Source of the DNA: Sporosarcina ureae
GTDB lineage: Bacteria > Bacillota > Bacilli > Bacillales_A > Planococcaceae
DNA length: 64,000 bases
Direction of reading: 5' to 3'
Assembly (NCBI RefSeq): GCF_002109325.1
Contig: NZ_CP015348.1
Coordinates: 2,977,501-3,041,500 of the forward strand
The notes below the pieces were generated by a model that did no database searches, was not told where the DNA came from, and saw only the letters and a list, made by a program, of their open reading frames with translations. The translations under genes were made by a program, and so were the position numbers. Below, in pieces: positions 26,596 through 39,456 of the stretch; positions within the stretch are counted from its first letter, which is position 1; the number at the start of each line of letters is the position of its first letter.

Positions 26596-27500
26596 TGGAA
26601 AAATTTGAATATGTAATAACAGAAGAACTTACAGGTAATAGAATAGATAAAGCATTGGCGACTCTTCAGCCAGACTGGTCACGTACGCAAATCCAGCAAT
26701 GGGTGAAAGATGAGCATGTTAAAGTAAATGATAGTTCAGTTAAACCAAACTATAAGGTCAAAACAGATGATAAAATCGCTTTAGAGCAACCAGACGTGGA
26801 AGAATATGATGTAGAAGCAGAAAACTTAAACCTAGAAATCGTCTATGAAGATCAAGACGTGTTGGTTGTCAACAAACCAGTTGGGATGGTTGTCCATCCA
26901 TCAGCTGGCCATGTAAGTGGGACATTAGTTAACGGGTTGATGTACCAAGTGAAAGACTTGTCAGGTATTAACGGTATTATGAGACCGGGTATCGTGCACC
27001 GTATCGATAAAGATACTTCAGGGTTATTGATGGTAGCTAAAAATGATAAAGCGCATGTTTCATTAGTGAATCAGCTAGTGGATAAATCAGTAAATCGTGT
27101 TTATACAGCATTAGTTCACGGACATATTCCACATGATAACGGTACGATCGATGCACCAATTGGACGAGATAAACGAGATCGTCAAAGAATGGCCGTTGTG
27201 GATGATGGAAAACATGCTGTTACACATTTTAAGGTTCTTGAACGTTTTGGAGACTATACATTGGTTGAATGCCGTTTGGAAACAGGAAGAACTCATCAAA
27301 TCCGCGTGCATATGAAATATATCGGCTATCCACTTGTAGGAGATCCGAAATATGGCCAAAGAAAAACAATCGATTTTGGAGGACAAGTACTCCATGCTGG
27401 AACGGTAGGATTTGATCATCCCGAAACGGGTGAATATATGGAATTCACCGCTCCATTGCCTGAAAATTATAAACAATTACTCAATGAATTACGTCCTTGA
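26595..27500 (+). CDS. rluD: RluA/RluD-family 23S rRNA pseudouridine synthase (YlyB)
   Basis: This 301-residue protein has an S4 domain (about 13-75) and a pseudouridine-synthase domain with the catalytic motif HRIDKDTSGLLM (about 137-148) and RTHQIRVHMKYIGYPLVGD. RluD-type enzymes modify positions 1911/1915/1917 of helix 69 in 23S rRNA. The exact target of this Gram-positive member is not shown by sequence. It is coupled to lspA by a TAATG overlap, the arrangement seen in B. subtilis. Confidence 0.92.
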   Translation: MEKFEYVITEELTGNRIDKALATLQPDWSRTQIQQWVKDEHVKVNDSSVKPNYKVKTDDKIALEQPDVEEYDVEAENLNLEIVYEDQDVLVVNKPVGMVVHPSAGHVSGTLVNGLMYQVKDLSGINGIMRPGIVHRIDKDTSGLLMVAKNDKAHVSLVNQLVDKSVNRVYTALVHGHIPHDNGTIDAPIGRDKRDRQRMAVVDDGKHAVTHFKVLERFGDYTLVECRLETGRTHQIRVHMKYIGYPLVGDPKYGQRKTIDFGGQVLHAGTVGFDHPETGEYMEFTAPLPENYKQLLNELRP

Positions 27501-27506
27501 TAGTCG

Positions 27507-27536
27507 TTGACAAACGCTAGTGGTGAGATGTATACT
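27507..27536 (+). promoter_or_regulatory. SigA promoter of the pyr operon
   Basis: TTGACA (27507-27512) and TATACT (27531-27536) are 18 bases apart, immediately after the pseudouridine-synthase gene. It is the only clear promoter for the ten-gene operon. Confidence 0.85.
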
Positions 27537-27571
27537 CTATTAAGCAATTGAATAGCGATACCTTTAATGTC

Positions 27572-27691
27572 AGTCCTGTGAGGCTGGGAAGGTTGCACGG
27601 AATTACATGATAGCTTACTGCGGTAAGTATCGATGTATGCTTTTTTCTGCACGTCCGCCCTCCAGTCTACTCTGACTGGAGGGCTTTTTTT
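27572..27691 (+). promoter_or_regulatory. PyrR-dependent attenuator
   Basis: AGTCCTGTGAGGCT (27572-27585) matches the PyrR binding-loop consensus ARUCCNGNGAGGYU at every position. A terminator with a perfect 10-bp stem (GCCCTCCAGT / ACTGGAGGGC, 27657-27684) and seven Ts follows. With UMP bound, PyrR would hold the anti-antiterminator so that the terminator forms; when uridine nucleotides are low the operon is read through. Confidence 0.93.
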
Positions 27692-27706
27692 GTAGACTAT
27701 AGGTAA

Positions 27707-28276
<570 letters not shown>

Positions 28277-28296
28277 GCAGCTGGGGGAAATGACGG

Positions 28297-29583
28297 ATGA
28301 GCGTAAAAGTATTGGATGTACATGAAAAGCCGCAACCGGTGCGCTGGCTTGCATTAAGTTTACAGCATATGTTCGCAATGTTTGGCGCGACAATCTTAGT
28401 ACCGCAACTAGTAGGTTTAAGTCCTGCTATTGCACTATTAACTAGTGGAATTGCAACTATCGTATTTATTATCGTAACGAAGTTTCAAGTGCCCGCATAT
28501 CTAGGCTCTTCATTTGCCTTTATTGTTCCGATACAGATGGCGACTCAATCAGGCGGTATAGGCAGTGCGATGATTGGTAGCATGTTCGTTGCGCTAGTCT
28601 ATGCCATTATATCGTTACTGATTTACAAGACAGGTTATAACTGGATTATGAAGTTATTACCGCCAATCGTAGTTGGTCCAGTCATCATGGTAATTGGATT
28701 GGCAATTGCACCAACAGCTATTAGTATGGCAAGCACGATTAATGTGGATGGAGTAGACGTTTATAGTGGTTTGCACTTTTCAGCAGCTCTAGTCACACTT
28801 GCTTCTGCAGTGTTCTGCCTGATGTTCTTTAAAGGAATTATCAGCTTGATGCCAGTACTAATCGGTATTATGGTCGGGTATATCTACTCTGCCTTCATCG
28901 GCATACTGGATTTCAGCAAAGTAGTAGAAGCGAAATGGTTTGCGGTACCGGAGATGCTCATTCCAGGTATTGACTATGAATTTGTCGTAACGCCAACGCT
29001 ATTGATCATCATGGTGCCAATCGCGATTGTAACGATCTCTGAGCATATTGGTCACCAGCTTGTACTCGGCAAAGTAGTAGATCGGAATTACATCGAAAGT
29101 CCGGGATTGCATAGGTCATTGCTTGGTGATGGACTAGGTACTTTACTGAGTGGATTGGTCGGAGGACCACCTAAAACTACATACGGAGAGAATATCGGTG
29201 TACTAGCTATTACACGCGTTTACAGTGTGTATGTCATCATGGGGGCCGCCGTATTTGCGATACTCTTCTCTTTCATAGGTAAAATAATGGCGTTAATTGC
29301 TACGATTCCTACAGCGGTACTTGGTGGTATATCGATTCTATTGTTCGGTATCATCGCTTCATCAGGGATGCGGATGCTCATCGACCACAAAATCGACTTT
29401 GATAATCAACGAAATCTAGTCATCGCATCCATCATTTTGGTCATCGGAATAGGTGGAGCGACTATCAATATAAGCGAGACATTCCAAGTCGGAGGTATGG
29501 CACTGGCAGCAATTGTCGGAGTGCTGCTGAATCTAGTATTGCCAGGTAAAACGAATGATACCTTGATGGATGAAGAAGAATAG
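28297..29583 (+). CDS. pyrP: Uracil permease PyrP
   Basis: This 428-residue membrane protein of the nucleobase-cation symporter 2 family has about 12-14 segments and imports uracil with protons. Family landmarks are QHMFAMFGATILVP near the start, the substrate-site loop with TISEHIGHQL and GGPPKTTYGENIGVLAIT. It follows pyrR after 20 bases; the second PyrR attenuator present at this junction in B. subtilis is absent. Confidence 0.96.
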   Translation: MSVKVLDVHEKPQPVRWLALSLQHMFAMFGATILVPQLVGLSPAIALLTSGIATIVFIIVTKFQVPAYLGSSFAFIVPIQMATQSGGIGSAMIGSMFVALVYAIISLLIYKTGYNWIMKLLPPIVVGPVIMVIGLAIAPTAISMASTINVDGVDVYSGLHFSAALVTLASAVFCLMFFKGIISLMPVLIGIMVGYIYSAFIGILDFSKVVEAKWFAVPEMLIPGIDYEFVVTPTLLIIMVPIAIVTISEHIGHQLVLGKVVDRNYIESPGLHRSLLGDGLGTLLSGLVGGPPKTTYGENIGVLAITRVYSVYVIMGAAVFAILFSFIGKIMALIATIPTAVLGGISILLFGIIASSGMRMLIDHKIDFDNQRNLVIASIILVIGIGGATINISETFQVGGMALAAIVGVLLNLVLPGKTNDTLMDEEE

Positions 29584-29626
29584 AAAACAAAAGTAGTACG
29601 TGCACTTCGTGAAGGGGGAATATGTG

Positions 29627-30505
29627 ATGGAACATTTAGTTTCAATGAAAGACCTGACAGTGGAAGAAATCATGCTCATACTCGATAGGGCAGCGATTTT
29701 CAAGCGGCTGGGATTCCGGGAATTGCCTGGAACTTATACCGTCTGCAACTTGTTTTTTGAACCTAGTACAAGAACAAAAACGAGTTTTGAAATGGCAGAG
29801 CGTAAAGTAGGCGCGCAAATTATCCCCTTTGAGACGAGTTTCTCTAGTACGTTAAAGGGAGAAACACTATATGATACGATTAGGACGTTGGAAGCAATAG
29901 GTTTGGATGCACTAGTTATACGACATCCAGCCGATGGTTTCTATGAAGAGCTAATAAAACGAACGAATGTTGCAATCATTAATGCAGGAGATGGATCCGG
30001 TCAACATCCCACACAATCCTTGCTCGACATCTTCACGATTCAAGAAGAGTTCGGTCAATTTGAAGGGTTAAAAGTATTGATTGCAGGAGACATCGCCCAT
30101 AGTCGAGTAGCACGTTCGAACGCAGAAGCTTTGCGCAAGTTAGGAGCCGACGTCACGTTCCTTTGCCCGCCGGAATGGGCAGGAGAATTCGATAGCGTCG
30201 ACAACTGGGATGAGGTTATTGAAACAAGTGATGTGGTCATGCTTCTCCGAGTACAGCACGAACGTCATAATACAGAGATGGCGTATACGAAAGCCGCTTA
30301 TCATGAACAATATGGTCTTACGATTGAACGGGCGGCCAGAATGAAAAAAGGTGCGATCATCATGCATCCTGCTCCAGTGAACCGAGATGTAGAAATAGCA
30401 GACTGTTTAATAGAAAGTCCACAGTCGAGAATTTTTAAACAGGTAGAAAACGGCGTCTATATTCGGGCTGCTGTTCTAGAACTTATATTGAAGGGGCGGA
30501 AGTAA
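29627..30505 (+). CDS. pyrB: PyrB, aspartate carbamoyltransferase catalytic chain
   Basis: This 292-residue cytosolic enzyme joins carbamoyl phosphate and aspartate. The carbamoyl-phosphate loop [15 protein letters not shown] and [12 protein letters not shown] are intact, as is [11 protein letters not shown]. No regulatory chain (pyrI) is present, as is usual in Bacillales. ATG 29627 is preferred over an in-frame GTG at 29600 because GAAGGGGGAA lies between them. Spacing to pyrP is 43 bases, too short for a third attenuator. Confidence 0.97.
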   Translation: MEHLVSMKDLTVEEIMLILDRAAIFKRLGFRELPGTYTVCNLFFEPSTRTKTSFEMAERKVGAQIIPFETSFSSTLKGETLYDTIRTLEAIGLDALVIRHPADGFYEELIKRTNVAIINAGDGSGQHPTQSLLDIFTIQEEFGQFEGLKVLIAGDIAHSRVARSNAEALRKLGADVTFLCPPEWAGEFDSVDNWDEVIETSDVVMLLRVQHERHNTEMAYTKAAYHEQYGLTIERAARMKKGAIIMHPAPVNRDVEIADCLIESPQSRIFKQVENGVYIRAAVLELILKGRK

Positions 30506-30506
30506 T

Positions 30507-31784
30507 ATGAACACGTTAATTCAACAAGTACAAATGGTAAACGAAGAGGGCAAGATCATCGTAACGGACATCAAAATTGTAGATGGAAAGATTGCGGAAA
30601 TTGGCAATCAATTAGCAGTAGACGGATGTGAAATTGTTGAAGGGGAAGGATTACTTGTATCTCCTGGCTTCATCGACGTGCACGTCCATTTACGTGAACC
30701 GGGTGGCGAACATAAAGAAACAATTGAAACAGGTACATATTCAGCAGCTAAAGGCGGATATACAACCATTTGTCCAATGCCAAATACACGCCCAGTACCC
30801 GACACGAAAGAAAATCTTGAAAAAATCAATACATTAATTAAAGACAATGCAAAAATTCGTGTACTTCCTTATGCGTCGATCACGATCAGAGAAGCGGGAA
30901 AAGAACGCACTAATCTATCTGAATTAAAAGAACACGGTGCCTTCGCGTTTACGGACGACGGTGTAGGTGTACAAGAAGCAGGGATGATGTACGAAGCGAT
31001 GCAGGATGCGGCGAAGATCGATATGGCGATTGTTGCGCACTGCGAAGACAACACATTGATCTATGGTGGCGCAATGCACGAAGGAAAACGTAATAAAGAA
31101 CTGGGCTTGCCAGGAATTCCTTCTATTGCAGAATCTGTACATATCGCGCGGGATGTTTTACTCGCGGAAGCAGCTGGTGCACATTACCACGTATGTCACG
31201 TCAGCACAAAAGAATCTGTTCGCATTATCCGAGACGCAAAAAAAGCCGGTATTCATGTCACAGGAGAAGTTAGCCCGCACCACTTGTTGTTGACTGAAGA
31301 TGATATACCTAACGATGATGCAGATTGGAAAATGAATCCGCCACTTCGTTCAACGGAAGATCGAGATGCATTACGTGAAGGTTTGATGGATGGCACATTG
31401 GATTGTATCGCAACAGATCACGCACCACATACGGCAGATGAAAAAGCAGTTGGATTCGCAAAAGCACCATTTGGAATTACAGGATTTGAAACGGCATTTC
31501 CTTTACTGTACACAAACTTCGTTAAGCCAGGACACTGGACACTCAAACAGCTTCTTGACTGGATGACAGTGAAACCAGCGGAAGTGTTCAACTTGCCATA
31601 CGGCAAACTTGAAGTAGGTGCTGAAGCAGATTTAGTGTTACTTGATCTGGAAAAACAACAAAAGATTGACCGTACGACATTTGTATCAAAAGGAAAGAAC
31701 ACACCATTTGACGGCGTAGAATGTGCTGGATGGCCTGTAATGACAATTTTCGGTGGAAACATCGTATGGAAGGATGGTCAATGA
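30507..31784 (+). CDS. pyrC: PyrC, dihydroorotase
   Basis: This 425-residue class I dihydroorotase of the amidohydrolase superfamily closes carbamoyl-aspartate to dihydroorotate. Metal-site motifs are visible: [10 protein letters not shown] (about 57-66), VAHCED, HVCHVS and [21 protein letters not shown] lies before ATG 30507, one base after the pyrB stop. Confidence 0.97.
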   Translation: MNTLIQQVQMVNEEGKIIVTDIKIVDGKIAEIGNQLAVDGCEIVEGEGLLVSPGFIDVHVHLREPGGEHKETIETGTYSAAKGGYTTICPMPNTRPVPDTKENLEKINTLIKDNAKIRVLPYASITIREAGKERTNLSELKEHGAFAFTDDGVGVQEAGMMYEAMQDAAKIDMAIVAHCEDNTLIYGGAMHEGKRNKELGLPGIPSIAESVHIARDVLLAEAAGAHYHVCHVSTKESVRIIRDAKKAGIHVTGEVSPHHLLLTEDDIPNDDADWKMNPPLRSTEDRDALREGLMDGTLDCIATDHAPHTADEKAVGFAKAPFGITGFETAFPLLYTNFVKPGHWTLKQLLDWMTVKPAEVFNLPYGKLEVGAEADLVLLDLEKQQKIDRTTFVSKGKNTPFDGVECAGWPVMTIFGGNIVWKDGQ

Positions 31785-32884
31785 TGACAAAAAGATACTT
31801 AGTATTAGAAGACGGCTCTATTTTTGAAGGGAAAGCATTTGGAGCAGACAGCGCTTCAGTAGGAGAAGCTGTATTTGCAACAGGCATGACAGGATATCAG
31901 GAGACGATTTCAAATCCATCAGGTTGTGGACAAATTGTCGTTATGACCTATCCGCTAATCGGTAACTACGGTATTAACCGAGACGATTATGAGTCCATCG
32001 ATTTAGCAATTAACGGTTTAGTCGTTAGAGAGCTAACAGAAGAACCTTCAAATTTCCGTAGCGGCATGTCACTAGGAGACTTGCTAATTTTAAAAGGGAT
32101 CCCAGGTATTCAAGAAATAGATACACGTAAACTAACACGTCTTTTACGTGATAAAGGTTCACTGCGAGGTAAATTAACGGCTGCTGGGGAAGAGATCGAT
32201 CCGGATGCAACAGTTGCAGAACTTCAACAATATGAATTGCCAACCGATTTAGTAGCGAAAGTATCTACTAAGCGCCCATATCCAAGTCCAGGCTTAGGCA
32301 AGCGTGTCGTCGTCATCGACTACGGCATTAAACATGGCATTTTGCGTGAATTAAATAAAAAGGACTGCGACGTAATAGTCGTTCCTCATGATACATCAGC
32401 AAAAGAAATTTTAGCGCTATTCCCAGACGGCATTTTGCTGTCAAACGGACCAGGAAATCCTGAGGACGTAGAAGGTGCAGTTGAAACAATAAAAGAATTA
32501 ATTGGTAAAAAACCTATCTTCGGTATCGGATTGGGTCATCAATTATTCGCACTCGCCTGCGGTGCTAAAACGGCGAAGATGAAGAACAGCCATATTGGAG
32601 GGAACTATCCAGTTAAAGACTTGAATACGAATCGTACTGATCTGACATCACAAAGTCACGGCTATGAAGTGCTTGAAGAATCTTTAGCAGGAACAGGTCT
32701 TGAAATAACACATAGAGCGTTGAACGACAATTGTATTGAAGGGCTTCGAAGTGAAAAGTTGGAAGCATTCACTGTTCAGTTCCACCCAGAAGCATCACCA
32801 GGACCACAAGATTCTAACTATATATTCGAACGTTTCATTCAATTGATGACTGCAAGCAACCGAAAGGAGAATACTAATGCCTAA
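31781..32884 (+). CDS. carA: CarA, carbamoyl-phosphate synthase small subunit, lacking the catalytic cysteine
   Basis: This 367-residue protein has the N-terminal CarA domain ([29 protein letters not shown]) and a C-terminal class I glutamine amidotransferase domain. The family nucleophile motif GICLGHQ reads GIGLGHQ: codon 250 (32528-32530) is GGA, Gly, instead of Cys. A second glutamine-site motif, SQNHGY, reads SQSHGY (Ser292). His and Glu of the triad remain (FHPEASPGP). The subunit should still bind CarB but not hydrolyse glutamine, so the enzyme would depend on free ammonia. ATG 31781 overlaps the pyrC stop; ATG 31784 is an alternative start. No frame damage or odd base use is seen. Confidence 0.95.
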   Translation: MMTKRYLVLEDGSIFEGKAFGADSASVGEAVFATGMTGYQETISNPSGCGQIVVMTYPLIGNYGINRDDYESIDLAINGLVVRELTEEPSNFRSGMSLGDLLILKGIPGIQEIDTRKLTRLLRDKGSLRGKLTAAGEEIDPDATVAELQQYELPTDLVAKVSTKRPYPSPGLGKRVVVIDYGIKHGILRELNKKDCDVIVVPHDTSAKEILALFPDGILLSNGPGNPEDVEGAVETIKELIGKKPIFGIGLGHQLFALACGAKTAKMKNSHIGGNYPVKDLNTNRTDLTSQSHGYEVLEESLAGTGLEITHRALNDNCIEGLRSEKLEAFTVQFHPEASPGPQDSNYIFERFIQLMTASNRKENTNA

Positions 32885-35800
32885 ACGTACTGACATAAAA
32901 TCCATCCTCGTGATTGGTTCAGGTCCTATTGTAATTGGACAAGCAGCAGAATTTGACTATGCAGGTACACAAGCCTGTTTATCTCTTAAAGAAGAAGGTT
33001 ATCGAGTTATTCTGATCAACTCAAACCCTGCAACTATAATGACGGATACTGAAATGGCAGATAAAGTGTATATCGAGCCGATCACACTTGAATTCGTTAG
33101 TCGCATTATTCGTAAAGAACGTCCGGATGCACTACTGGCAACTCTAGGCGGACAAACTGGTTTGAACATGGCAATTGAATTACATGAATCAGGCATCTTA
33201 GATGAACTAGGAATTGAGATTTTGGGTACAAAGCTTGATGCGATCCATAAAGCTGAAGACCGCGATTTGTTCCGGACATTAATGAATGAAATGGGCGAAC
33301 CTGTTCCAGACAGTGAAATCATCCATAACATTGATGAAGCTTATGCATTTGTAAATGAAATCGGTTATCCAGTTATCGTTCGCCCTGCGTTCACGCTAGG
33401 TGGAACAGGTGGCGGGATTTGTCATGACGACGAAGACTTAGAAGAAATCGTAGCAAGCGGTTTGAAATATAGCCCAGTTACACAGTGTCTGCTTGAGAAA
33501 TCCATCGCAGGATTTAAAGAAATAGAATATGAAGTCATGCGTGACTCCGCAGATAATGCAATTGTCGTATGTAACATGGAGAACGTCGACGCAGTTGGAA
33601 TCCATACAGGAGATTCTATCGTAGCGGCGCCATGTCAGACATTGACCGACCGTGAGAACCAGATGCTTCGTAATGTTTCATTGAACATCATTCGCGAGTT
33701 GAAAATCGAAGGTGGCTGTAACGTTCAGCTTGCTCTGGATCCGCATAGCTTTGATTACTACATTATCGAGGTTAACCCACGCGTCAGCCGTTCGTCTGCA
33801 TTAGCATCTAAAGCGACAGGTTATCCAATCGCAAAACTTGCGGCGAAAATTGCTGTCGGTTTAACGCTAGATGAAATGATGAATCCGGTAACAGGCAACA
33901 CGTATGCTTGCTTCGAGCCGACATTAGACTATGTAGTAACGAAGATTCCACGTTGGCCTTTTGATAAGTTCGAATCAGCAAAGCGTAATTTAGGAACACA
34001 GATGAAAGCAACGGGCGAAGTAATGGCGATGGGCCGTACATTCGAAGAATCCATCATGAAAGCTGTTCGTTCATTGGAAACAGGCCAATTTGATTTGTCA
34101 CTTCCGGGTGGTAGTGAAATGTCCGACGAATGGATCGAACAACGTATTCGCAAAGCGGGCGATGAGCGTTTATTCTTCATCGGAGAAGCATTGCGTCGCG
34201 GTGTAACAATTGAAACCATACACGAATGGAGCGCAATCGATTTATTCTTCTTGCGTAAATTCGAAAACATCGTTCGTTATGAAGAAATATTAAAAGAGAA
34301 TCCATACGATAAAGCAATTGGTTATAAAGCAAAACGTCTTGGGTTCCCTGACGTGACGATTGCACAATTATGGAAGACAACAGAACGTGAAGTATACGAC
34401 TGGAGACAAGAACAAGGGTTGGTTCCGGTTTATAAGAAAGTTGATACATGTGCAGGAGAATATGAGTCTGATACACCGTACTTCTACGGTACGTATGAAG
34501 ATGAAAATGAGTCTGTAAGAACAGATAAGAAAAGTGTAATCGTATTAGGATCAGGTCCAATCCGTATTGGGCAGGGTGTGGAATTCGATTATGCGACAGT
34601 ACACTGTGTATGGGCGATCCAAGAATCGGGTTACGAAGCGATTATCGTCAACAATAATCCTGAAACCGTTTCGACTGATTTCTCTATCTCTGATAAGTTG
34701 TACTTCGAACCGTTAACAATTGAAGATGTTATGCATATCGTAGATCTCGAGCAACCAGAAGGTGTCATCGTACAGTTCGGTGGTCAGACAGCGATCAACT
34801 TGGCAGATGAATTGGAAGCGCGTGGAGTGAAGATTCTTGGTACATCACTTGAAGATATCGACCGCGCAGAAAACCGTGATAAGTTTGAAAGTTCATTGCA
34901 TGACATTGGGGTACCACAACCACTTGGTAAGACAGCTTTATCAGTACCTGAAGCAGTTGTTATCGCATCAGAAATTGGCTATCCAGTATTAGTACGACCT
35001 TCGTATGTATTAGGTGGACGCGCAATGGAAATCGTTTACTACGAAGAAGAATTACTTCAATACATGGAGAATGCGGTAAAAGCTAGCCCAGAACATCCGG
35101 TATTGATCGACCGCTACTTAACAGGAACGGAAATTGAAGTGGATGCAATTTGTGATGGTGAAACGGTATTAATACCGGGAATCATGGAGCATATCGAGCG
35201 TGCAGGTGTTCACTCGGGGGACTCGATTGCAGTCTATCCGCCACAAAACCTTTCTCAGTCCATGATCGAAACGATCGCTGATTATACGAAACGTTTAGCA
35301 CTCGGTCTCAAGATCCGTGGATTAATGAACATCCAGTTCGTTATTTCAGAAGGACAAGTTTATGTAATCGAAGTGAACCCGCGTTCAAGCCGTACAGTAC
35401 CGTTCTTGAGTAAAATCACGAATATTCCGATGGCAAATGTGGCAACACAGGCGATCTTGGGTAGATCAATTCTAGAACAAGGCTATACTGACGGTCTTGC
35501 AGAAGCTCCAGCAGGCGTCTACGTCAAAGTGCCAGTCTTCTCTTTCGCAAAGCTTCGTCGTGTAGACATTACACTCGGACCAGAAATGAAATCGACGGGC
35601 GAAGTTATGGGTAAAGACGTTACACTGGAAAAAGCATTGTACAAAGGCTTAGTAGCGGCTGGAATGGAAGTAAAAGAATACGGAACAGTCTTGATGACAG
35701 TATCTGATAAAGATAAAGAAGAAATTGTCGATATCGCGAAACGTTTCATTGAAACTGGATATCGTATTGTAGCAACAGAAGGAACGGCAAAAGCTCTTGA

Positions 35801-36070
35801 AGCAGAAAATATCGAAGTGAAAACAGTAGGAAAGATTGGCACGGAAGGTCCGACTTTGATCGACGTGATACAAAAAGGACAAGCGCAATTGGTCATCAAT
35901 ACTTTGACTAAAGGAAAACAACCGGCACGTGATGGCTTTAGAATCCGTCGTGAAACTGTCGAAAATGGCATTCCTTGCTTAACTTCAATTGATACAGCGG
36001 CGGCTATGTTGTCTGTCATTGAATCCATGACATTCCAGACGGATGCCATGCCAAAACCGCAGGTGGTTAA

Positions 36071-36074
<4 letters not shown>
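32877..36074 (+). CDS. carB: CarB, carbamoyl-phosphate synthase large subunit
   Basis: This 1065-residue protein has two homologous halves, each an ATP-grasp unit: the first makes carboxyphosphate and carbamate, the second carbamoyl phosphate. Repeated motifs include [19 protein letters not shown] and [19 protein letters not shown], and [18 protein letters not shown] and [18 protein letters not shown]. The C-terminal allosteric (MGS-like) domain from about 925 would bind UMP/PRPP. It looks fully functional and overlaps carA by eight bases. With the altered CarA, ammonia would have to enter directly. Confidence 0.97.
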
Positions 36075-38467
<2,393 letters not shown>

Positions 38468-38471
<4 letters not shown>

Positions 38472-39097
38472 CTAGAGAAAAAGAAGTTGCGCAAATCCTG
38501 TTAAATGTAGGAGCTGTGGCGATCAATCCTGAAGAGCCATTTACATGGGCTTCAGGTATTAAGTCACCTATCTATTGTGACAACCGCCTAACGATGGCAG
38601 ATCCGGTAGGACGTAAAGAAATCGCAGAAGGGCTTGCGGCATTGATTCGTGTTCATTACCCTGAAACGACAGTCATTGCAGGGACAGCAACTGCGGGTAT
38701 TCCTCACGCAGCATGGGTTGCGGATATTCTAAAGTTGCCGATGGTATATATACGCTCTACTGCAAAAGCACATGGTAAGAGTCGTCAAATTGAAGGAAGA
38801 ATCGAGCCGAATGCGAAAGCCGTTATTATTGAAGATTTGATTTCGACAGGTGGAAGCAGCTTGAATGCAGCGAATGCATTGATTGCAGAGGACGTGGAAG
38901 TATGCGGAATTGTTTCGATCTTTACATATGAATTACAGAAGGCGGATGAGAAGTTCGCTGAGGCGAATCTTTCATATCACAGCTTGACGAATTTTGCAGC
39001 GCTTGCTGAAGTTGCGAAAGAAGAGGGCGCGGTTAAGGAAGAGTCTATGAATGAATTGATGGAATGGCATTCGAAGTTGAAGCTTGGTACGCTGTAA
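38468..39097 (+). CDS. pyrE: PyrE, orotate phosphoribosyltransferase
   Basis: This 209-residue phosphoribosyltransferase makes OMP from orotate and PRPP. The PRPP motif (AVIIEDLISTGGSS) and the substrate loop (TAGIPHAAWVA) are present. ATG 38468 is preferred over an in-frame GTG at 38450, since GGGAGGGG sits between. It closes the operon; a terminator follows. Confidence 0.97.
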
Positions 39098-39103
39098 TGA
39101 AAG

Positions 39104-39130
39104 ACGGTTCCCGTAATGGGAGCCGTTTTT
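39104..39130 (+). terminator. Terminator of the pyr operon
   Basis: ACGGTTCCC / GGGAGCCGT, a 9-bp stem with one G-T pair and a GTAAT loop, is followed by TTTTT, seven bases after the pyrE stop. Confidence 0.9.
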
Positions 39131-39174
39131 CATTTAGAGAAGGGTACGGGGAGGCAACGTTGATCGACGTTCCA

Positions 39175-39322
39175 GGCGGACGCTTTCCCGAGGGCGTGGC
39201 TTGAGCCAGGCGAACAGCGAAGGGTTCGCTTTGCTGTATTTCTGTGTACTTTGCAGAAATTAAGGCACCTGACAGGGTCTCAAGGCGCACGCTGATCCTC
39301 CGGGAGTCGCCGCCTTCCACTT
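39175..39322. repeat. Long copy of dispersed intergenic repeat with imperfect inverted ends
   Basis: The segment runs from GGCGGACGCTTTCCCG (39175) to CGGGAGTCGCCGCC (39301-39314), which are imperfect inverted repeats of each other, and is much GC-richer than its surroundings. GGACGCTTTCC (39178-39188) is the inverted form of the core seen at 1352, 19088 and 41311. It occupies most of the 359-base gene-free stretch between the convergent pyrE and rqcH. It encodes nothing convincing. Confidence 0.55.
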
Positions 39323-39374
39323 ACGATCAACTGGTGTCTTTTTCAAAACGTAGAACTATGATGCATTATTTTTT

Positions 39375-39424
39375 GAAAAAAGATAGAAAAGAAACCTGTA
39401 ATAGCAGGAATTCTCTTCTATCTT
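39375..39424 (-). terminator. Terminator of rqcH (minus strand)
   Basis: Read on the minus strand, AAGATAGAAGAGAATTCCTG pairs with CAGGTTTCTTTTCTATCTT and runs into TTTTTTC, 33 bases after the rqcH stop. Confidence 0.85.
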
Positions 39425-39456
39425 AATTAGTTTGAAATTTATATCTAGACAATACT

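Noticed and set aside
39244..39426. 60-codon open frame between pyrE and rqcH
   Set aside because: It runs through the dispersed repeat and the rqcH terminator hairpin, so coding is unlikely.
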